A stretch of 8,319 nt of DNA from Paracoccaceae bacterium (GTDB lineage Bacteria > Pseudomonadota > Alphaproteobacteria > Rhodobacterales > Rhodobacteraceae), in NCBI GenBank assembly GCA_007134805.1, contig SLKB01000090.1, positions 1 through 8,319 on the forward strand, given 5' to 3'. Every line of letters begins with the position of its first letter. Position 1 is the stretch's first letter. Below the pieces are notes generated by a model that was not told where the DNA came from, made no database searches, and was given only the letters and a program-made list of their open reading frames with translations. Of the stretch, positions 5,679-8,319 are shown in pieces. A program made the position numbers and the translations under genes.

Positions 5679-7160
5679 CTATAGGAAGGCTGTCTCATTG
5701 AATGAGCGCAACTTCCGGCTGTGGATCCGCTCCAGCGGCATGTCGCGCAGCAACTCCATCGCGCGAATGCCGATGCGCAGATGCCGCCCCACCTGGGTCT
5801 TGTAGAAGCTCGACGCCATGCCCGGCAGCTTCAATTCGCCATGCAGCGGCTTGTCCGAAACGCATAGCAGCGTGCCATACGGCACCCGGAAGCGAAAGCC
5901 ATTGGCGGCAATCGTCGCGCTTTCCATATCGAGCGCGATCGCACGCGACATCGACAGCCGGGCCACCGGGCCGGACTGGTCGCGCAACTCCCAGTTCCGG
6001 TCGTCGATGGTCGCAACCGTGCCCGTGCGCATGATCTGCTTGAGCGCGTAGCCCGTCAGTTCCGTCACCTGCGCCACCGCGTCCTGCAGCGCGATCTGGA
6101 TCTCTGCCAGTGCCGGGATCGGCACCCAGACCGGCAGATCGGCATCGAGCACATTGTCCTGCCGCAGATAGGCATGGGCGAGGACGAAATCGCCCAGCGC
6201 CTGGCTGTTGCGCAGCCCCGCGCAATGGCCCACCATCATCCAGGCATGCGGGCGCAGCACGGCAATATGGTCGGTCGCGGTCTTGGCGTTCGACGGCCCG
6301 ACGCCGATATTGACGAGCGTGATCCCCTCACCATGCGGCCGCTTGAGATGGTAGGTCGGCATCTGCGGCTGGCGCGGCAGCGCGGGCAGCGCCGCCTCGG
6401 GGTCGGTGATCACGGCATTGCCGGGGCCCACGAAGGAGGTGTAGTCGCTGCGCGGGTCGCGCAATTGCGCGCGGGCGAAGGCCTCGAACTCGTCGATATA
6501 GAACTGGTAGTTGGTGAACAGCACGTAATTCTGGAAATGCTCGGGCGCGGTCGCGGTGTAATGGGCAAGCCGGGCCAGCGAATAGTCGATCCGCTGCGCC
6601 GAGAACAGCGCAAGCGGCACCGAGCCATCCGCGTTGCGCACCCGCTCGCCATTGACGATATCATCATTCGTGGTCGCAAGATCGGGCACATCGAACAGAT
6701 CGCGCAGCGACAGATCCAGATCGCCATTCTCGGGCAGGGTGACCTCGCCCTGCCCGGCCATCGCGAAATGCAGCGGGATCGGCGTGTCGGAGGGTCCGAT
6801 GCTCACCGCAACCCCATGGTTCTGGATCAGAAGCCCGAGTTGCTGGCGCAGGTAATGGCCGAACAGATCAGGCCGCGTGACCGTGGTCGTATAAGTGCCC
6901 GGCTCCGAGACATGGCCGAAGCTCAGGCGCGAGTCCACCTTGTCAAAGCGTGTGGTGACAAGCCGGATCTCGGGGTAGAAGGCGCGATAGCGCCGCGCGC
7001 CGCCCTGCCCCTTCGCGATGTCCCCGAACGCGGCGACAAGGAACCCGGCGGCGGTCTTGTAGAGCTCCTGCAGATAGGCCACGGCCGCGTCGGCATCAGT
7101 GAAGCTGCGATGCGGCGCCTCGGGCGGCATGCTCAGGGCGGGGTCTTGGGTCAGGCTCAT
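5679..7160 (-). CDS. amn: AMP nucleosidase
   Basis: The 493-residue protein is close in length to E. coli Amn (about 484) and is similar throughout. It hydrolyses AMP to adenine and ribose 5-phosphate in the cytoplasm, adjusting adenylate pools and feeding purine salvage. An N-terminal AMP-nucleosidase domain covers about residues 20-180, and a nucleoside-phosphorylase fold about 275-470. In the second, NIGVGPSNAKTATDH (284-298) and GHCAGLRNSQALGDF (311-325) form the phosphate/ribose site region, ALDMESA (409-415) is the phosphorylase ribose-binding motif, and D436 in CVSDKPLHGE is the expected catalytic aspartate. The C-terminus ERIHSRKLRSFNETAF is typical of the family. No clear Shine-Dalgarno marks the start; ATG at 7160 fits homolog length, with an in-frame ATG at 7175 as alternative. 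The gene is divergent from the HDAC-like gene and lies upstream of the HU gene in the same orientation, separated by 150 bp. Confidence 0.94.
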   Translation of the reverse strand: MSLTQDPALSMPPEAPHRSFTDADAAVAYLQELYKTAAGFLVAAFGDIAKGQGGARRYRAFYPEIRLVTTRFDKVDSRLSFGHVSEPGTYTTTVTRPDLFGHYLRQQLGLLIQNHGVAVSIGPSDTPIPLHFAMAGQGEVTLPENGDLDLSLRDLFDVPDLATTNDDIVNGERVRNADGSVPLALFSAQRIDYSLARLAHYTATAPEHFQNYVLFTNYQFYIDEFEAFARAQLRDPRSDYTSFVGPGNAVITDPEAALPALPRQPQMPTYHLKRPHGEGITLVNIGVGPSNAKTATDHIAVLRPHAWMMVGHCAGLRNSQALGDFVLAHAYLRQDNVLDADLPVWVPIPALAEIQIALQDAVAQVTELTGYALKQIMRTGTVATIDDRNWELRDQSGPVARLSMSRAIALDMESATIAANGFRFRVPYGTLLCVSDKPLHGELKLPGMASSFYKTQVGRHLRIGIRAMELLRDMPLERIHSRKLRSFNETAFL

Positions 7161-7296
7161 GGGGCGCGGGTCCATTCTGCGGGCGGATCGGGGCGCCACA
7201 GTGCCACCCGCAGCGGCGTCGGGCAAGCCGCCTCGGACGCCGCGCGCGCCAGAATTCCCCTTTCGCGAGCGCGCCCGATCGACTAGCGTCGCGCGC
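7161..7296. promoter_or_regulatory. Divergent promoter region with 8-bp dyad
   Basis: This 136-bp gap must hold start signals for amn (minus) and the HDAC-like gene (plus). A perfect inverted repeat GCGGCGTC (7213-7220) / GACGCCGC (7236-7243), centres 23 bp apart, sits in the middle and could be an operator acting on both genes. Short GC inverted repeats arise easily at this composition, so the operator idea is tentative. No convincing amn promoter boxes are visible. Confidence 0.4.
7261..7289 (+). promoter_or_regulatory. Weak candidate promoter of the HDAC-like gene
   Basis: TTTCGC (7261-7266) and TAGCGT (7284-7289) are separated by 17 bases. The ATG at 7297 lies only 7 bases after the second box, which would place transcription start at or next to the start codon. 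Both boxes are poor matches to the consensus. Confidence 0.22.
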
Positions 7297-8232
7297 ATGA
7301 GCACTGCATATCTGACCCATCCCGATGCCAGCGCGCATCACACGCCCCCCGGCCATCCCGAACAGGTCGCGCGCATGGCCGCGATCGACGCCGCGCTCGG
7401 TGCGGACGAGTTCGCCGCCCTCGACCGCATCGAGCCGCCGCTGACCGACAATACCCGCCTGCGCCTGTGCCATCCGCCCGAGTATATCGAGCGTATCCGC
7501 ATGGCGATGCCCGCCGCCGGGATCTACCAGCTCGACGCCGACACGCATGTCTCGCCGGGCTCGATGACTGCAGCCCTGCGCGCCGTGGGCGGGGCCTGCC
7601 ACGCGGTCGATCTGGTGATGGCGGGCACGGCGCGCAACGCCTTTGTCGCCATGCGCCCGCCCGGCCACCACGCCGAGCGCGACAAGCCCATGGGCTTTTG
7701 CCTCTTCGGCACGGTCGCGATTGCCGCGCGCCACGCGATGGACGCGCATGGCCTCTCGCGCGTCGCGGTCGTCGATTTCGACGTCCACCATGGCAATGGC
7801 ACGCAGGATCTTCTCTGGGACGAGCCGCGCGCGCTCTTCATCTCCAGCCACCAGATGCCGCTCTGGCCCGGCTCTGGCCGACCACAGGAACGGGGGGGGC
7901 GCAACAATGTGATCAACATCCCCCTCGCGCCCGGCACCGATGGCGCGACCTTCCGGCGCAATTACGAGGACAGCGTCCTGCCCCAGCTTGACCGTTTCGC
8001 ACCTGAACTGGTGCTGGTCTCGGCCGGGTTCGACGCGCATCGCGACGACCCGCTCGCACAGCTTGACCTTGTGGAGGCGGATTTCGCTTGGGTCACGGGC
8101 GCGCTGTGTGACATCGCGGCACGGCATTGCGACGGACGGCTGGTCTCCTGCCTCGAGGGCGGCTATGACTTGCCCGCGCTCGGCGCCTCGGTCGCCGCGC
8201 ATGTCCGGGTCTTGATGGAGAAAGGCGCATGA
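7297..8232 (+). CDS. Histone-deacetylase-family amidohydrolase
   Basis: The 311-residue protein belongs to the zinc-dependent arginase/deacetylase fold that includes class II histone deacetylases, acetylpolyamine amidohydrolases and AcuC-like proteins. All active-site motifs are present: RPPGHHAE (120-127, catalytic His pair 124/125), DFDVHHGNGTQ (160-170, zinc ligands D162 and H164), SAGFDAH (242-248, zinc ligand D246) and LEGGYD (286-291, with the transition-state Tyr at 290). It should therefore be an active deacetylase. The substrate is unknown; an acetylated small amine or an acetyl-lysine protein are both possible, and bacterial members are often over-annotated as histone deacetylases. 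The ATG at 7297 is chosen because homology starts just after it; no Shine-Dalgarno precedes it. Its TGA overlaps the xseB ATG, and its last codons contain the xseB ribosome binding site. A run of eight G (7892-7899) lies in the coding region near residue 200. Confidence 0.93.
   Translation: MSTAYLTHPDASAHHTPPGHPEQVARMAAIDAALGADEFAALDRIEPPLTDNTRLRLCHPPEYIERIRMAMPAAGIYQLDADTHVSPGSMTAALRAVGGACHAVDLVMAGTARNAFVAMRPPGHHAERDKPMGFCLFGTVAIAARHAMDAHGLSRVAVVDFDVHHGNGTQDLLWDEPRALFISSHQMPLWPGSGRPQERGGRNNVINIPLAPGTDGATFRRNYEDSVLPQLDRFAPELVLVSAGFDAHRDDPLAQLDLVEADFAWVTGALCDIAARHCDGRLVSCLEGGYDLPALGASVAAHVRVLMEKGA
8217..8220 (+). promoter_or_regulatory. Ribosome binding site of xseB
   Basis: GGAG lies inside the end of the HDAC-like coding sequence, eight bases before the ATG at 8229. 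It supports that start and the overlapping gene arrangement. Confidence 0.7.
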
Positions 8233-8319
8233 GCGAAAAACCTGTCGCCGAGATGAGCTTCGAGGAGGCCTTGCGCGGGCTGGAAGACATCGTCACGCGG
8301 CTTGAACGCGGCGACGTGC
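8229..8319 (+). CDS. xseB: Exodeoxyribonuclease VII small subunit, 3' partial
   Basis: Only the first 30 codons lie in the window. The peptide has MSFEEALRGLEDIVTRLERG (9-28), the characteristic start of XseB, in which a short helical protein begins with (S/T)FEEAL..LE.IV..LE.G. XseB binds in several copies to XseA to form exonuclease VII, which degrades single-stranded DNA to oligonucleotides. Full-length members are about 80 residues, so some 50 codons lie beyond the window. It overlaps the HDAC-like gene by 4 nt (ATGA). In Rhodobacteraceae I would expect ispA and dxs further downstream, but that is not visible here. Confidence 0.9.
   Translation, partial: MSEKPVAEMSFEEALRGLEDIVTRLERGDV

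Noticed and set aside
5560..5805. Small plus-strand open frame across the HU/amn gap
   Set aside because: It has no ribosome binding site, runs into the antisense of amn, and resembles no family; the gap is better explained as regulatory DNA.
6174..7286. Plus-strand open frame (370 codons) opposite amn
   Set aside because: It is a mirror frame of a well-conserved enzyme; the translation shows no domain and has no ribosome binding site.
7099..7296. N-terminal extension of the HDAC-like protein
   Set aside because: The extra 66 residues are Arg/Ala-rich, run antisense into amn, and precede the point where family similarity begins.
7096..8202. Minus-strand open frame (368 codons) opposite the HDAC-like gene
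   Set aside because: It is antisense to all catalytic motifs of the deacetylase and has no protein-like features of its own.
1..8319. CRISPR array, insertion sequence, prophage, tRNA or rRNA
   Set aside because: No regularly spaced repeats, terminal inverted repeats with a transposase, phage genes or cloverleaf-like sequences were seen.

Overview
The window is about 8.3 kb of very GC-rich DNA, densely packed with genes whose family signatures and order fit an alphaproteobacterium, most likely of the Rhodobacteraceae (Rhodobacterales). This assignment is an inference from base composition, protein families and the HDAC-like/xseB junction; no rRNA or tRNA marker is present. I see no mobile element, CRISPR array, phage gene or tRNA.

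Left part (1-2572): a long glycosyltransferase gene, open at the left window edge, carries two different transferase domains in one chain: a GT31/galactosyltransferase-like domain with a DDD motif, then a GT2-like domain with a DADE motif. A candidate hairpin terminator follows it. It converges on the next gene across a 208-bp gene-free gap rich in short GC palindromes.

Middle part (2573-5528): a DAO-type FAD oxidoreductase gene (minus) and mnmD (plus) diverge from a 58-bp gap. In E. coli the equivalent methyltransferase and oxidase domains are fused in MnmC, so this looks like a split, divergent version of the last steps of wobble-uridine (mnm5s2U34) tRNA modification. The mnmD part is secure; the role of the oxidoreductase is inferred. 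mnmD overlaps by 4 nt a ten-helix EamA/DMT-family transporter. The transporter gene converges on a small HU-family DNA-binding protein gene, and a long GC hairpin lies between their stop codons.

Right part (5529-8319): amn (AMP nucleosidase, minus) lies upstream of the HU gene in the same orientation, with a 150-bp gap holding a perfect 9-bp inverted repeat and a candidate HU promoter. amn diverges from a histone-deacetylase-family amidohydrolase gene across a 136-bp gap. That gene overlaps by 4 nt the start of xseB (exonuclease VII small subunit), which is cut by the right window edge.

Most of the window is core metabolism and RNA/DNA housekeeping. The points most worth following are the two-domain glycosyltransferase, the split MnmC pair and the repeat-bearing HU/amn intergenic region. 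I did not find convincing evidence of a wholly new system.
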